Assembly: GCA_052148435.1 (NCBI GenBank)
Contig: JBKQIF010000024.1
Span: 1 to 64,000 of the forward strand
Length of the DNA: 64,000 nt
Origin: JBEKYD01 sp052148435
GTDB taxonomy: Bacteria; Acidobacteriota; Terriglobia; Bryobacterales; Bryobacteraceae
Direction of reading: 5' to 3'
The translations under genes and the position numbers were made by a program. Of the stretch, positions 16,553 through 24,768 are shown in pieces. How positions within the stretch are numbered: position 1 is the stretch's first letter; every line of letters starts with the position of its first letter. Below the pieces are notes generated by a model. It saw only the letters and a list, made by a program, of their open reading frames with translations. It searched no databases and was not told where the DNA came from.

Positions 16553-17272
16553 ATGAGTCTGTTATGGATGATTGCGATCACCCTGGTGATCCTGCAAATG
16601 TCGGTCTTCTGCACGACCATATATCTGCATCGCACCAAGACGCATAAAGGGTTGGAATTGAATCCCGTAGTGGGGCTGCTGATGCACCTGGAGCTTACCC
16701 TGTTCACCGGGGTGGTGCCGCGCCAGTGGGCCGCGGTACACCGCAAGCATCACCACTTTTCCGACGAACAAGGCGATCCGCACAGCCCTTATATCTACGG
16801 CATGTGGACAGTGCTGTTCGGCAACTACTTCATGTACCGCAAGGAAGCGCGCGACCCACAGACGATCCGCAAATACACGCCCGACTGGAAGCCGGACGTG
16901 CTCGACCGCATCCCGGGGTTGGAGTACGGAGCGCTGGGCGGGTTGGCGATCTTCATGCTCATGTTCGGGGTGTGGTGGGGCCTGGCGGCATGGTGGGTCC
17001 ACGTGATCGGGTATATCCTGCTGAACTCTTCGATCAACAGCATCTGTCACATGGTGGGCTACCGGAATTTCGACAACAAGGCCACCAATCTGCAATCCAT
17101 CGCCCTGGTTACCGCCGGAGAGGGACTGCATAATAACCACCACCAATACCCCACCTCGGCGTTATTCGCCGTGCGCAGGGGCGAGATCGATCTGGCCTGG
17201 GGATTGATCCGCGCGCTCGAAACCTTCGGCCTGGCCAAAGTGAAGCCCTTGCCGATGGCGAAAGCGGCGTAG
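16553..17272 (+). CDS. Fatty acid (acyl) desaturase, membrane di-iron type
   Basis: 239 residues. The three histidine boxes of the delta-9 desaturase family are clear: HRTKTH (HxxxxH), HRKHH (HxxHH) and HNNHH. Hydrophobic stretches at both ends of the chain and between boxes fit membrane anchoring. It would introduce a cis double bond into an acyl chain, probably delta-9, as acyl-lipid, acyl-CoA or acyl-ACP substrate (not distinguishable). It is shorter than stearoyl-CoA desaturases of animals but normal for bacterial forms. It is monocistronic, divergent from the rimP operon; a TATGAT -10-like box lies at 16452-16457. Confidence 0.88.
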   Translation: MSLLWMIAITLVILQMSVFCTTIYLHRTKTHKGLELNPVVGLLMHLELTLFTGVVPRQWAAVHRKHHHFSDEQGDPHSPYIYGMWTVLFGNYFMYRKEARDPQTIRKYTPDWKPDVLDRIPGLEYGALGGLAIFMLMFGVWWGLAAWWVHVIGYILLNSSINSICHMVGYRNFDNKATNLQSIALVTAGEGLHNNHHQYPTSALFAVRRGEIDLAWGLIRALETFGLAKVKPLPMAKAA

Positions 17273-17453
17273 GAAGCTCTCAGCAGTCAGCGCTCAGCTA
17301 AAGAGGCGCGGCGGGCGATTCGCCTGCGCATGAATCGAGCAAGGTAAGTGTCGCCGTTCCAGCATAGGCGGCGAAATACGCGCGGCGTCGCTCTGGCGGG
17401 GCTGCGCCGCTTCAGCAGGCTGTGTCGAACGCATTGAATGCGGTAAGCTATGG

Positions 17454-17771
17454 ATGAAAATGTACTCGCCCTCCGCAGTCACGAAGCAGTCGGAAATCCG
17501 GGCCGCCATCGATGAAGTCGAGAGGAACCTGGCGCCGGACGTGGTACGCATCCGTTACGACATCGGCGAGGACTGGAGCGGCCAGTGGGCGATATTCTTC
17601 CGCATTGTTCTGACCGATGAGGCGGCGAGGCGTCGCCTGCGCGAGGTTGCCACGGATGTGGTCCGGGGGCTGGCTCGGCAACTTGATTTCCCCGCCATGG
17701 GCGTGTTTCCGTACCACAATTTCCGAAGCGTCTCGGAGCAGGAAGCCTTACAGGAACCGGCGTGGGCCTAG
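17454..17771 (+). CDS. Conserved small protein paired with a HEPN-like gene
   Basis: 105 residues, no signal peptide, starting MKMYSPSAVTKQSEIRAAID, with IRYDIGEDWSGQWAIFFRIV in the middle. I recognise no family with certainty. The stop overlaps the start of the next gene by ten bases, so the two are translated together. By position it could be the partner (antitoxin-like or nucleotidyltransferase-like) of the HEPN protein, but no nucleotidyltransferase motif (GSxxxG...DxD) is present. Confidence 0.6.
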   Translation: MKMYSPSAVTKQSEIRAAIDEVERNLAPDVVRIRYDIGEDWSGQWAIFFRIVLTDEAARRRLREVATDVVRGLARQLDFPAMGVFPYHNFRSVSEQEALQEPAWA

Positions 17772-18223
17772 CGGACGATCTGCTTGAAGACGCCCGCCAT
17801 CTGGCAGAGAAGGGCGATGCGGAAAATCGGGATTCCTGCCGGCGGCGTGCAATCTCGACCGCTTATTATGCCGTGTTTCATTTGCTGGTAGAAGATTTCG
17901 TGGCAAATTGGCCGTTTGCCGACCAACGGGCGCGGCTTGCCCGCATGTTCAACCATCAGAGGATGCGAGACGCATCGTTCACGCCGAAAGATAAGCGAAA
18001 TCCAACCCACGCAGAGACGCAAGTGGTGGATGTTATCACGGCGTTCGGACAGCTTCAGGGGGATCGGCACAGGGCCGACTACGACATGGGCTGGAAGCCG
18101 GTTGGAACCGATGTCGCGGACGCGATCACGCTGGCGGAAGCGGCGTTTGCAAAATGGCGTGCGGTACGGGGTGAAGTCGTGGCCCGAGACCACCTTCTGT
18201 CGATGTTCGGTGCAAAGCAATAA
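17762..18223 (+). CDS. HEPN-domain-like (UPF0332-type) protein
   Basis: 153 residues, mostly helical. CRRRAISTAYYAVFHLLVED matches the first conserved helix of UPF0332/HEPN proteins (R...S.YYA.FH), and DRHRADYDMGW matches the second conserved helix (R.xADYD). HEPN proteins are often RNases or RNase-like partners in toxin-antitoxin and defence pairs. The canonical Rx4-6H is not certain here. It overlaps the 17454 gene by ten bases. Context and the HEPN call rest on pattern recognition. Confidence 0.62.
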   Translation: MGLADDLLEDARHLAEKGDAENRDSCRRRAISTAYYAVFHLLVEDFVANWPFADQRARLARMFNHQRMRDASFTPKDKRNPTHAETQVVDVITAFGQLQGDRHRADYDMGWKPVGTDVADAITLAEAAFAKWRAVRGEVVARDHLLSMFGAKQ

Positions 18224-18278
18224 GGGCTAACTCAGCGGCTGGGCAGAGACCCGAGACGGGTGTCACAGGGGCGCGGCG

Positions 18279-19193
18279 CTACTTGTCCCCGGTTGCCAGC
18301 AGAGTCTCGAAATACGGCGCTTCGGCTTCGCGGTGGACCACGGCGGTTTCCACGTTGCGGAAACCGGCGGTTTTCAGACACCGCTCCATTTCGAGCTCGG
18401 TGAAACCCAACCAGAGGTCGGCATATAACTCGCGCGCTTGTTCGAAGCGATGGCGGTTGAGATCGAGCACGGCCACGCGGCCGCCGGGTTTGAGGATACG
18501 CCGGGCTTCGGCGGCGGCGCGCTCGGGATGGCGGGCGTGGTGAAGCGCCTGGCTTAGAAACGCCAGATCCACCGTGCCGCTGCGAATGGGCACGTCTTCC
18601 AGGTCTCCCAGCCGGTATTCCAGGTTGGCGATGCCGTGTTTGCGGGCGATTTGGGATCCGAACTCCACCATTTTCTCGGAATTGTCGATGGCGATCACTC
18701 TCTTGGCGCGCTGCGCCATCAACTGGGAAATGGTTCCTTCGCCGGCGCCGAGATCGGCAATCACCATGGGCGGCATGAGCTTGAGCAGAGCTTCGGCCAC
18801 GCCTTTCCAGGAGCGGCCGGGCACATGCTGGCGTCCGAACTTGCCGGCCAGCTCGTCGAAGTAGCGGCGCATGGTGTCCTGCCGCCTGCGCAGCACCAGG
18901 CGCAGGGCGTCGCGGTCTCCGGCCGATTCGGGCACTTCCGCGGCGGCGCTGCGCAGCACCGGCATGAGCTCGGCGGGAGCCTGCAGGCGATAGAACGCGT
19001 TCTTGCCGGTGCGCCGGTCGTCCACCAGGCCGGCCTGTTTCAATTGCGCCAGGTGGGTCGAAATACGGCTTTGTCCCAGCCCCAGGATTTCCTGCAGCTC
19101 GGCCACGCTGAGTTCTTCCCGCTCGAGGACGAGGAGCAGGCGAAGGCGGTTGGGATCGGCCGCCAGGCGCAGCGATTTTAGAATTGACGCCAT
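18279..19193 (-). CDS. ArsR-family regulator fused to a SAM-dependent methyltransferase
   Basis: 304 residues. Residues 1-75 are an ArsR winged helix (LSVAELQEILGLGQSRISTHLAQLKQ in two parts, then AGLVDDRRTGKNAFYRL). After a helical linker, residues about 140-300 are a class I methyltransferase with motif I VIADLGAGEGTIS, AIDNSEKM and LKPGGRVAVLDL. It is transcribed away from ahcY and metK across a 55-bp gap. A regulator with a SAM/SAH-binding domain next to SAH hydrolase and SAM synthetase suggests it senses SAM or SAH and controls that cluster, like the unrelated-in-length SahR of Proteobacteria. Whether the methyltransferase domain is catalytic is unknown. Confidence 0.85.
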   Translation of the reverse strand: MASILKSLRLAADPNRLRLLLVLEREELSVAELQEILGLGQSRISTHLAQLKQAGLVDDRRTGKNAFYRLQAPAELMPVLRSAAAEVPESAGDRDALRLVLRRRQDTMRRYFDELAGKFGRQHVPGRSWKGVAEALLKLMPPMVIADLGAGEGTISQLMAQRAKRVIAIDNSEKMVEFGSQIARKHGIANLEYRLGDLEDVPIRSGTVDLAFLSQALHHARHPERAAAEARRILKPGGRVAVLDLNRHRFEQARELYADLWLGFTELEMERCLKTAGFRNVETAVVHREAEAPYFETLLATGDK

Positions 19194-19250
19194 CGGGTTA
19201 TTGCAAATATAATATCAATGAATCAAGATTTCAAGATACGAGGTTGATAT
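19184..19250. promoter_or_regulatory. Overlapping divergent promoters of the ArsR-methyltransferase gene and ahcY
   Basis: For ahcY a TTGACG -35 (19184-19189, inside the divergent gene's start) and TATAAT -10 (19208-19213) are 18 bp apart. The opposite strand reads TATTAT at 19214-19209. Downstream lie tandem octamers ATCAAGAT (19222-19229) and TTCAAGAT (19230-19237), bracketed by ATATCAA (19212-19218) and its inverse TTGATAT (19244-19250). These are likely operator elements. GAGG just before the ATG serves as ribosome site. Confidence 0.6.
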
Positions 19251-20676
19251 GGGAACTGCCACGCTGGACCGAACCACAGCCGATTTTAAGGTCGCCGATG
19301 TGGGCCTTGCCGAATGGGGGCGCAAGGAAATCGGCATCGCCGAACACGAGATGCCCGGGTTGATGGCGATTCGCCGCAAGCACGCCCAGTCGAAGCCCCT
19401 GGAGGGCGTGCGGGTGACCGGGTCGCTGCACATGACGATCCAGACGGCGGTGCTGATTGAGACGCTGCTCGACCTGGGCGCATCGGTCCGCTGGGCAAGC
19501 TGCAATATTTTCTCCACCCAGGATCATGCCGCCGCGGCCATTGCCGTAGCCGGCGTGCCGGTGTTCGCCTGGAAGGGGGAGTCGCTCGAAGACTACTGGT
19601 GGTGCACATACCAGGCGCTGAGCCACCCAGGCGGCAAGGGGCCGCAACTGATCGTGGACGACGGCGGGGACGCCACCCTGCTGATCCACAAGGGCTACGA
19701 ACTGGAGAACGGCAGCGGCTGGGTGAACTCGCCCTCGGCCAGCCATGAAGAGCGGGTCATCAAGGACCTGCTCCAGCGCGTGCACGCGGAAAATCCGCGG
19801 CGTTGGCACGACATCGTGGCCGAATGGCGCGGCGTGTCGGAGGAAACCACCACCGGCGTACACCGCTTATACAAGATGCACGAAGCCGGTACGCTGCTGG
19901 TGGCGGCCATCAACGTGAACGATTCGGTGACCAAGTCGAAGTTCGACAACCTGTATGGCTGCCGCGAGTCGCTGGCGGACGGCATCAAGCGCGCCACCGA
20001 CGTGATGGTGGCGGGCAAGGTCGCGGTGGTATGCGGTTACGGCGACGTGGGCAAGGGCTCGGCGCATTCGCTGCGCGGCATGGGAGCGCGCGTAGTAGTC
20101 ACCGAAGTGGATCCCATCAACGCCCTGCAGGCGGCCATGGAAGGCTTCGAAGTGACCACGGTGGAAGATACCCTGGGGCGCGGCGATATCTACGTCACCT
20201 GCACGGGCAACTGCGAAATCATCACCCTCGAGCACATGGAGAAGATGAAGGACCAGGCCATCGTGTGCAACATCGGGCACTTCGACAACGAGATTCAGGT
20301 GGACCGGCTGAACGGGTCGGCGGCGGTGCGCACCAACATCAAGCCGCAGGTGGACCGCTACACATTTCCGGGCGGCAACAGCATTTTTCTGCTGGCGGAA
20401 GGGCGGCTGGTGAACCTGGGGTGCGCCACCGGCCATCCCAGCTTCGTGATGAGCAACAGCTTTGCCAACCAGACGCTGGCGCAGCTCGATTTGTGGGCGA
20501 ACCGGGACGGCTACCGGCCGGGTGTGTACACCCTACCCAAGAAACTGGACGAAGAAGTGGCGCGGCTGCACCTGGAAAAGATCGGCGTCAAGCTGACCAC
20601 GCTCACCGCCAGGCAGGCCGATTACCTGGGCGTGCCGGTGGAAGGGCCGTACAAACCGGATCATTACCGGTATTGA
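19249..20676 (+). CDS. ahcY: Adenosylhomocysteinase
   Basis: 475 residues. HMTIQTAVLIETLLDLGA, SCNIFSTQDHAAAAIA and KGESLEDYWWCT are N-terminal SAHase landmarks; GYGDVGKGSAHSLRGMGARV is the NAD-binding loop and the C-terminal LTARQADYLGVPVEGPYKPD with DHYRY is the conserved tail that reaches the neighbouring subunit's NAD site. It splits S-adenosylhomocysteine into adenosine and homocysteine. It is followed by a stem-loop and metK, so the cluster both removes SAH and makes SAM. Confidence 0.97.
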   Translation: MGTATLDRTTADFKVADVGLAEWGRKEIGIAEHEMPGLMAIRRKHAQSKPLEGVRVTGSLHMTIQTAVLIETLLDLGASVRWASCNIFSTQDHAAAAIAVAGVPVFAWKGESLEDYWWCTYQALSHPGGKGPQLIVDDGGDATLLIHKGYELENGSGWVNSPSASHEERVIKDLLQRVHAENPRRWHDIVAEWRGVSEETTTGVHRLYKMHEAGTLLVAAINVNDSVTKSKFDNLYGCRESLADGIKRATDVMVAGKVAVVCGYGDVGKGSAHSLRGMGARVVVTEVDPINALQAAMEGFEVTTVEDTLGRGDIYVTCTGNCEIITLEHMEKMKDQAIVCNIGHFDNEIQVDRLNGSAAVRTNIKPQVDRYTFPGGNSIFLLAEGRLVNLGCATGHPSFVMSNSFANQTLAQLDLWANRDGYRPGVYTLPKKLDEEVARLHLEKIGVKLTTLTARQADYLGVPVEGPYKPDHYRY

Positions 20677-20680
20677 AGAG

Positions 20681-20745
20681 GTGGGGCATGCTTTCGCTTG
20701 CCCGTGCAATTGCTGGTTTTGAAGGCAAGCGAAAGCATGCCCCAC
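20681..20745. repeat. Perfect 22-bp inverted repeat between ahcY and metK
   Basis: Arms 20681-20702 (starting GTGGGGCATGC) and 20724-20745 are exact inverse copies around a 21-base loop. No U-tract follows, so it more likely modulates expression or stabilises ahcY mRNA than terminates. The GTGGGGCA start links it to other GTGGG(A/G)CA repeats in the window. Confidence 0.65.
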
Positions 20746-20797
20746 CGCCGGAAATTGCGTTACAGTGAAGTGAATTTTACCGCAGGAGAAGAAACCC

Positions 20798-21967
20798 TTG
20801 GCAGACAATCAAAACTATCTTTTTACTTCGGAATCGGTGACCGAAGGCCACCCCGATAAAATTGCCGACCAGATTTCCGACGCCGTGCTGGATGCGGTGC
20901 TGGCGGACGATCCCACCGGGCGGGTGGCATGCGAGGTTCTGGTGACCACCGGTACCTGCATCGTGGCCGGCGAGATCACCACCAAGACCTACGTGGACGT
21001 GCAGAGAATTGCGCGCGGCACCATCGAACACGTGGGGTACAACGACGCCAGCTTCGGGTTCGATTCCCACACCTGCGGCGTGCACAACTTGATCCAGTCG
21101 CAATCGCCCGATATATCGATGGGTGTGGACACGGGCGGAGCCGGCGACCAGGGAATGATGTTCGGGTATGCCTGCGACGAGACTCCCGAGCTGATGCCGC
21201 TGCCGATCATGATGGCGCACAAGCTGGTGCGGCGACTGAGCGAGGCGCGGCGCCAAGGCGAGCTGGACTTCTTGCGGCCCGACGGCAAGAGCCAGGTCAG
21301 CGTGGAGTATGCGGGCAACCGGCCCAAACGCATCGAAGCCGTGGTGATCTCCACCCAGCACAGCCCCGATATTTCCATCGAAGAGCTGCGCGCGCTGGTG
21401 AAAAAGCACATCATCGACGCGGTGGTGCCATCGGACATGGTGGATTCCCGGACCAAGTATCACATTAACCCCACCGGCCGGTTCGTGGTGGGCGGCCCGC
21501 ATGGCGACACGGGTTTGACCGGCCGTAAGATCATCGTGGACACTTACGGCGGAATGGGCCGCCACGGCGGCGGCGCGTTTTCCGGCAAGGACCCGACGAA
21601 GGTGGACCGCTCGGCGTGCTACATGGCGCGTTATATCGCCAAGAACCTGGTGGCGGCCGGCCTGGCGACGCGTTGCGAGGTGCAACTGGCTTACGCCATC
21701 GGCGTGGCCGAGCCGGTTTCAGTCAACGTCAACACCTTCGGAACGGGCGCGATTCCGGATGCGCGCTTCACCGATCTGGTGCGGGAGAACTTTTCGCTCA
21801 CGCCGCGCGCCATCATCGAGGCTCTGAAGCTGCGCCGCCCGATCTACCGGGCCACGGCAGCGTTCGGACATTTCGGCCGGACGGAAGAGAGCTTCACTTG
21901 GGAAGCCGCCGACAAGGCCGAAAGCTTGAAGGAACAGGCCGGCGCCGCCCAAACGGTCGCGCGCTAG
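20798..21967 (+). CDS. metK: S-adenosylmethionine synthetase
   Basis: 389 residues from a TTG start preceded by AGGAG nine bases upstream. It begins MADNQNYLFTSESVTEGHPD; the catalytic EGHPDK and the signature GAGDQGMMFGYA are present, as is GGGAFSGKDPTKVDRS of the C-terminal domain. It makes SAM from methionine and ATP. It is probably expressed with ahcY, although the stem-loop between them could separate them. Confidence 0.96.
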   Translation: MADNQNYLFTSESVTEGHPDKIADQISDAVLDAVLADDPTGRVACEVLVTTGTCIVAGEITTKTYVDVQRIARGTIEHVGYNDASFGFDSHTCGVHNLIQSQSPDISMGVDTGGAGDQGMMFGYACDETPELMPLPIMMAHKLVRRLSEARRQGELDFLRPDGKSQVSVEYAGNRPKRIEAVVISTQHSPDISIEELRALVKKHIIDAVVPSDMVDSRTKYHINPTGRFVVGGPHGDTGLTGRKIIVDTYGGMGRHGGGAFSGKDPTKVDRSACYMARYIAKNLVAAGLATRCEVQLAYAIGVAEPVSVNVNTFGTGAIPDARFTDLVRENFSLTPRAIIEALKLRRPIYRATAAFGHFGRTEESFTWEAADKAESLKEQAGAAQTVAR

Positions 21968-21970
21968 ACC

Positions 21971-22100
21971 GTGGGGCAGACCATCGTTTTTTGTGGTCTG
22001 CCACCCGGTCCGTTTTTCGGTGGCAACGACGAGAACGAGTGGAAATAGTCGAGTATCGGGTGTAGGGCAGACCACAAAGAACGATGGTCCGCGCCACGGT
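21971..22100. repeat. Composite GGCAGACCA palindromic repeat
   Basis: The left part is a hairpin, GGCAGACCA (21975-21983) with TGGTCTGCC (21994-22002) around an AT-rich loop. A second copy lies in inverse form at 22066-22100 (GGGCAGACCACAAAGAACG then ATGGTCC), so the unit is an inverted pair. It lies between metK and the VanZ-like gene. Confidence 0.6.
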
Positions 22101-22142
22101 GGGAGCCACCCGGACTACGTCCCGCCTGAGGGCGGCACGATC

Positions 22143-23333
22143 ATGGGGCGGTTTCTTCTCTTCACCGTCCTGCTGATCGTGTACGGATCCCTTTTCCCAT
22201 TCCACTTCGGCGTACGCGCCGAGATCCCGGACCCGCTTTGGACGTTGACCCACAACTGGCCGGTCATCGACCGCTATCTCTACCGCGACGTGGTCGTCAA
22301 TCTTTTGCTTTACATGCCGCTCGGGGTGCTGGCTTTCGTCTGGCTGAGGGGCAAGCTGGCGCCGCTCCAGGCTGCCGCTCTCGGCCTTGCCGGTGGTGCG
22401 CTGCTTTCGGGCTCGATGGAATTCCTGCAAGGGTTTGACCGTCCGCGCGAGCCTTCGCCCATGGATCTCGTCACCAATATTCTGGGCACGGCGGCCGGAA
22501 TCGCATTGGCGCGAACCTACCAGAATGCGCTGGTGCGTTGCAGCCGGCATCCCGTTCTGAAGGCCGCGCTTCGACCCAGCGGCGCGTGGCTCCTGCTCCT
22601 GTTTTGGGCCGCCAGCCAAACCAGTCCTTTTTTCCCCAGCCTGGGCCTCTACGCTTTTCGTCACAAATTGATGGCGCTCTCGAACCTCGAGGCGTTTCAC
22701 TGGACGGACGCGCTGGCGATTGCCGTCGATTGCCTTGCCGTAGCGTGCCTGCTCGAAGCGGTGGCCGGCGCGCGAGCGGCGCGGCGCCTGCTGCCGGTCA
22801 TGCTGCTTCTGATTCCCGCCAAAATGCTGATCCAGGATCGCAACCTGCAGCTTGCGGAAGCGCTGGGTGCGGTCTGCGCCGGGCTGTCATGGGGATACGT
22901 TTTTTGGCGCTACCCGAGCCGCACTTTGCTGGTGGCCTGGCTCAGCGTGGCGGCTCTAATCGTTCGCGGCCTGGCGCCGTATCATTTCCATGGGGCCGCG
23001 GGGCCTTTTTCCTGGATGCCGTTCGGCGCCACGCTCAGTTACGACTACGCCAGCGCGATGCGGCCGATTCTCGCAAAGGGATTTCTCTACGGCGCGAGCA
23101 TCTGGCTGTTTTGGGCGGCCGGCCGCCGGTACTTCGCGGCAACCATCGGCGTCACCGCGCTGCTGGCGGCGATCGAATTTGTGCAGCGCTATCTGCCCGG
23201 CCGAACGGCCGAAATCACCGATCCCATTTACGCCCTGCTGCTGGCCATGATGCTGCGATGGCTGGATACGGTCGCGGCGCGGAAGCGGGAGCCGGAATTT
23301 GAGCCACCGATGAACACCGATAAACACCGATAA
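22143..23333 (+). CDS. VanZ-like polytopic membrane protein
   Basis: 396 residues from the ATG at 22143 (a longer frame runs into the upstream repeat). It holds many hydrophobic helices. Residues 1-130 show the VanZ pattern (LFPFHFGV, DVVVNLLLYMPLGVLAF, EFLQGF...R.PSPMDLVTNILGTAAG), and a second partial VanZ-like half is seen near the end (AAIEFVQRYLPGRTAEITDP). VanZ proteins are linked to teicoplanin resistance and related envelope roles but most are unassigned. The C-terminus (PPMNTDKHR) is encoded by an intergenic repeat arm, which suggests the original stop was replaced. Confidence 0.75.
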   Translation: MGRFLLFTVLLIVYGSLFPFHFGVRAEIPDPLWTLTHNWPVIDRYLYRDVVVNLLLYMPLGVLAFVWLRGKLAPLQAAALGLAGGALLSGSMEFLQGFDRPREPSPMDLVTNILGTAAGIALARTYQNALVRCSRHPVLKAALRPSGAWLLLLFWAASQTSPFFPSLGLYAFRHKLMALSNLEAFHWTDALAIAVDCLAVACLLEAVAGARAARRLLPVMLLLIPAKMLIQDRNLQLAEALGAVCAGLSWGYVFWRYPSRTLLVAWLSVAALIVRGLAPYHFHGAAGPFSWMPFGATLSYDYASAMRPILAKGFLYGASIWLFWAAGRRYFAATIGVTALLAAIEFVQRYLPGRTAEITDPIYALLLAMMLRWLDTVAARKREPEFEPPMNTDKHR

Positions 23334-23382
23334 GGCCTCTGATTTCTTTATCTGTGTTCATCTGTGTTCATCTGTGGCTATA
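23303..23382. repeat. ACACCGAT/ACACAGAT inverted repeat
   Basis: Left arm 23303-23336 carries CCACCGATGAACACCG and ATAAACACCGATAAGG; the right arm 23343-23380 is its near-inverse (TTATCTGTGTTCATCTGTG repeated). The left arm is partly coding for the end of the VanZ-like gene. This kind of repeat is scattered in many bacterial genomes. Confidence 0.65.
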
Positions 23383-23394
23383 TCTCTTCCCGCT

Positions 23395-23709
23395 TTAATC
23401 GAGATCGAAATCGCGCAGCGGCGGAGGAGCGTCGGGATTCTCCTTGGCACGCTGAAACAGTTCGTCGAATTTCCGCTCCAGCACCTTGCCGTGCTGCCGT
23501 TCCGCCTCCACCTGCTTGCGGAATACCTCGTCGCGGCGCGCGCCTTCGCCCTTCAACTTGGCCACTTCGGCGGCCAGGTCGGAGATGGGCGGCGGCTTTA
23601 CCGCAACCGTGTGGGCGATGACCGCGCGCGTTTCGGGGTCGATCTTCAGCTTCGCCTCGCAGCACGGGCACTCCACCTCGAACATCGCGTTCGCTCTCGC
23701 TTTCGCCAT
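23395..23709 (-). CDS. Small zinc-ribbon-like and coiled-coil protein
   Basis: 104 residues. The N-terminus has CPCCEAKLKID, a C-x2-C half-ribbon typical of small metal-binding proteins, followed by a helical, charged, probably coiled-coil section (AAEVAKLKGEGARRDEVFRK) and an acidic tail ending DFDLD. Only one Cys pair is visible, so any zinc site must be completed by dimerisation or other ligands. No operon partner. Function unknown. Confidence 0.62.
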   Translation of the reverse strand: MAKARANAMFEVECPCCEAKLKIDPETRAVIAHTVAVKPPPISDLAAEVAKLKGEGARRDEVFRKQVEAERQHGKVLERKFDELFQRAKENPDAPPPLRDFDLD

Positions 23710-24167
23710 ATTCCCATCCTAGCAGCCCGTGGTAGAAGGGGCCCCTGTGGCTGATCGCAGGCGAAAACGCCAACTCCGCCGTTGGCACGTCAATGCCTTA
23801 CATGCCTGGTGGAGCACGCCTTTGGCCTGCCACGACTTCTGCCACGGACTGCGGGCCCATCCGGGCCTTGGGTCAGGCCCGAAAGCAGACGGTTGTATGG
23901 AGGATTTTGGGGGTTAAACGAGGGCTTCGGATAGCGAGGTGAGTGCAAGGGTGGGCTTAGCGAGGGCAACCGTCTCTTTTCGGGCCTGAGCTACTCGTTT
24001 CACGCCCTATTCTGGAGCAATCGCTTTTCCAAACGCTAACCGCCCTGAAATCAGTCGACGCGAACATGGTGGTGGTGTTGGTGTCATCCAAGTTGACACC
24101 ACCGTGCACATTCGGTGTTTCGATACGAAACGGTAGCAGCGGTAACGGCGATGCTATAGTGTCGGTT
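23710..24167. other. 458-bp intergenic region with structured repeats
   Basis: No convincing gene: a 62-codon frame at 23729 lacks codon bias and a ribosome site. Two structures stand out. An inverted repeat has left arm TCAGGCCCGAAA...AGACGGTTG (23873-23895) and right arm CAACCGTCT...TTCGGGCCTGA (23967-23989), with 71 bases between. A stem TGGTGTCA/TGACACCA lies at 24079-24101. The pyrE promoter is at the end. Confidence 0.5.
24155..24160 (+). promoter_or_regulatory. Putative pyrE -10 box
   Basis: TATAGT ends eight bases before the likely GTG start of pyrE at 24168. If it is the -10, transcription would begin at or next to the start codon and the mRNA would be leaderless. No good -35 is seen about 17 bp upstream. 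Confidence 0.35.
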
Positions 24168-24761
24168 GTGACCTCGCAAGCCGAATCTGTCCTGGAGTTG
24201 TTTCGCTCTACGGGGGCTTACCTGGAAGGACATTTTCGGCTCACCAGCGGATTGCACAGCGCCGAATATCTGCAATGCGCGCTGGTGCTGCAACATCCGC
24301 CCGCGGCGGAGAAACTGGGGAGGCTGCTGGCGGAGGAGTTGCGCGGCGTGGTGGGCGGCCCGATCGGCCTGGTGGTTTCCCCCGCTATGGGGGGAATCAT
24401 CATCGGCCATGAAGCAGCTCGCGCCCTCGGAACGCGCTTCCTTTTTACCGAACGCGACGCGGCCACCGGTAAAATGGTTTTGCGGCGGGGGTTTACGATC
24501 TCACCTGGCGAGCGCGCCGTGGTGGTGGAAGACGTAATCACCACCGGCGGCAGCACGCGGGACGTGATCGACGTTCTCAGCCAGTACGGCGCCAAGGTGC
24601 TGGCGGCCGGCTCCATCATCGACCGCTCGGGCGGGCGCGCCGACGTGGGTGCTCCGCGCGCCGCCCTGGCCACCCTGCAGGTAGCCGCGCACTATCCGCA
24701 AGATTGCCCCCTCTGCCGCCGGGGCATGCCTGTGGTGAAGCCCGGTTCCCGGCCGGCCTGA
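24168..24761 (+). CDS. pyrE: Orotate phosphoribosyltransferase
   Basis: 197 residues from GTG 24168 (TSQAESVLELFRSTGAYLEG). LTSGLHSAEYLQCALV and the PRPP-binding motif VVVEDVITTGGST identify PyrE, which joins orotate and PRPP to OMP in pyrimidine synthesis. An in-frame ATG at 24066 would add 34 residues of atypical sequence. The C-terminal PLCRRG is common in the Acidobacteria/Thermus-type PyrE. truA follows after 7 bases. Confidence 0.92.
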   Translation: MTSQAESVLELFRSTGAYLEGHFRLTSGLHSAEYLQCALVLQHPPAAEKLGRLLAEELRGVVGGPIGLVVSPAMGGIIIGHEAARALGTRFLFTERDAATGKMVLRRGFTISPGERAVVVEDVITTGGSTRDVIDVLSQYGAKVLAAGSIIDRSGGRADVGAPRAALATLQVAAHYPQDCPLCRRGMPVVKPGSRPA

Positions 24762-24768
24762 TGATACA

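Noticed and set aside
23729..23917. 62-codon plus-strand frame
   Set aside because: No ribosome site or codon bias and it runs into an inverted repeat.
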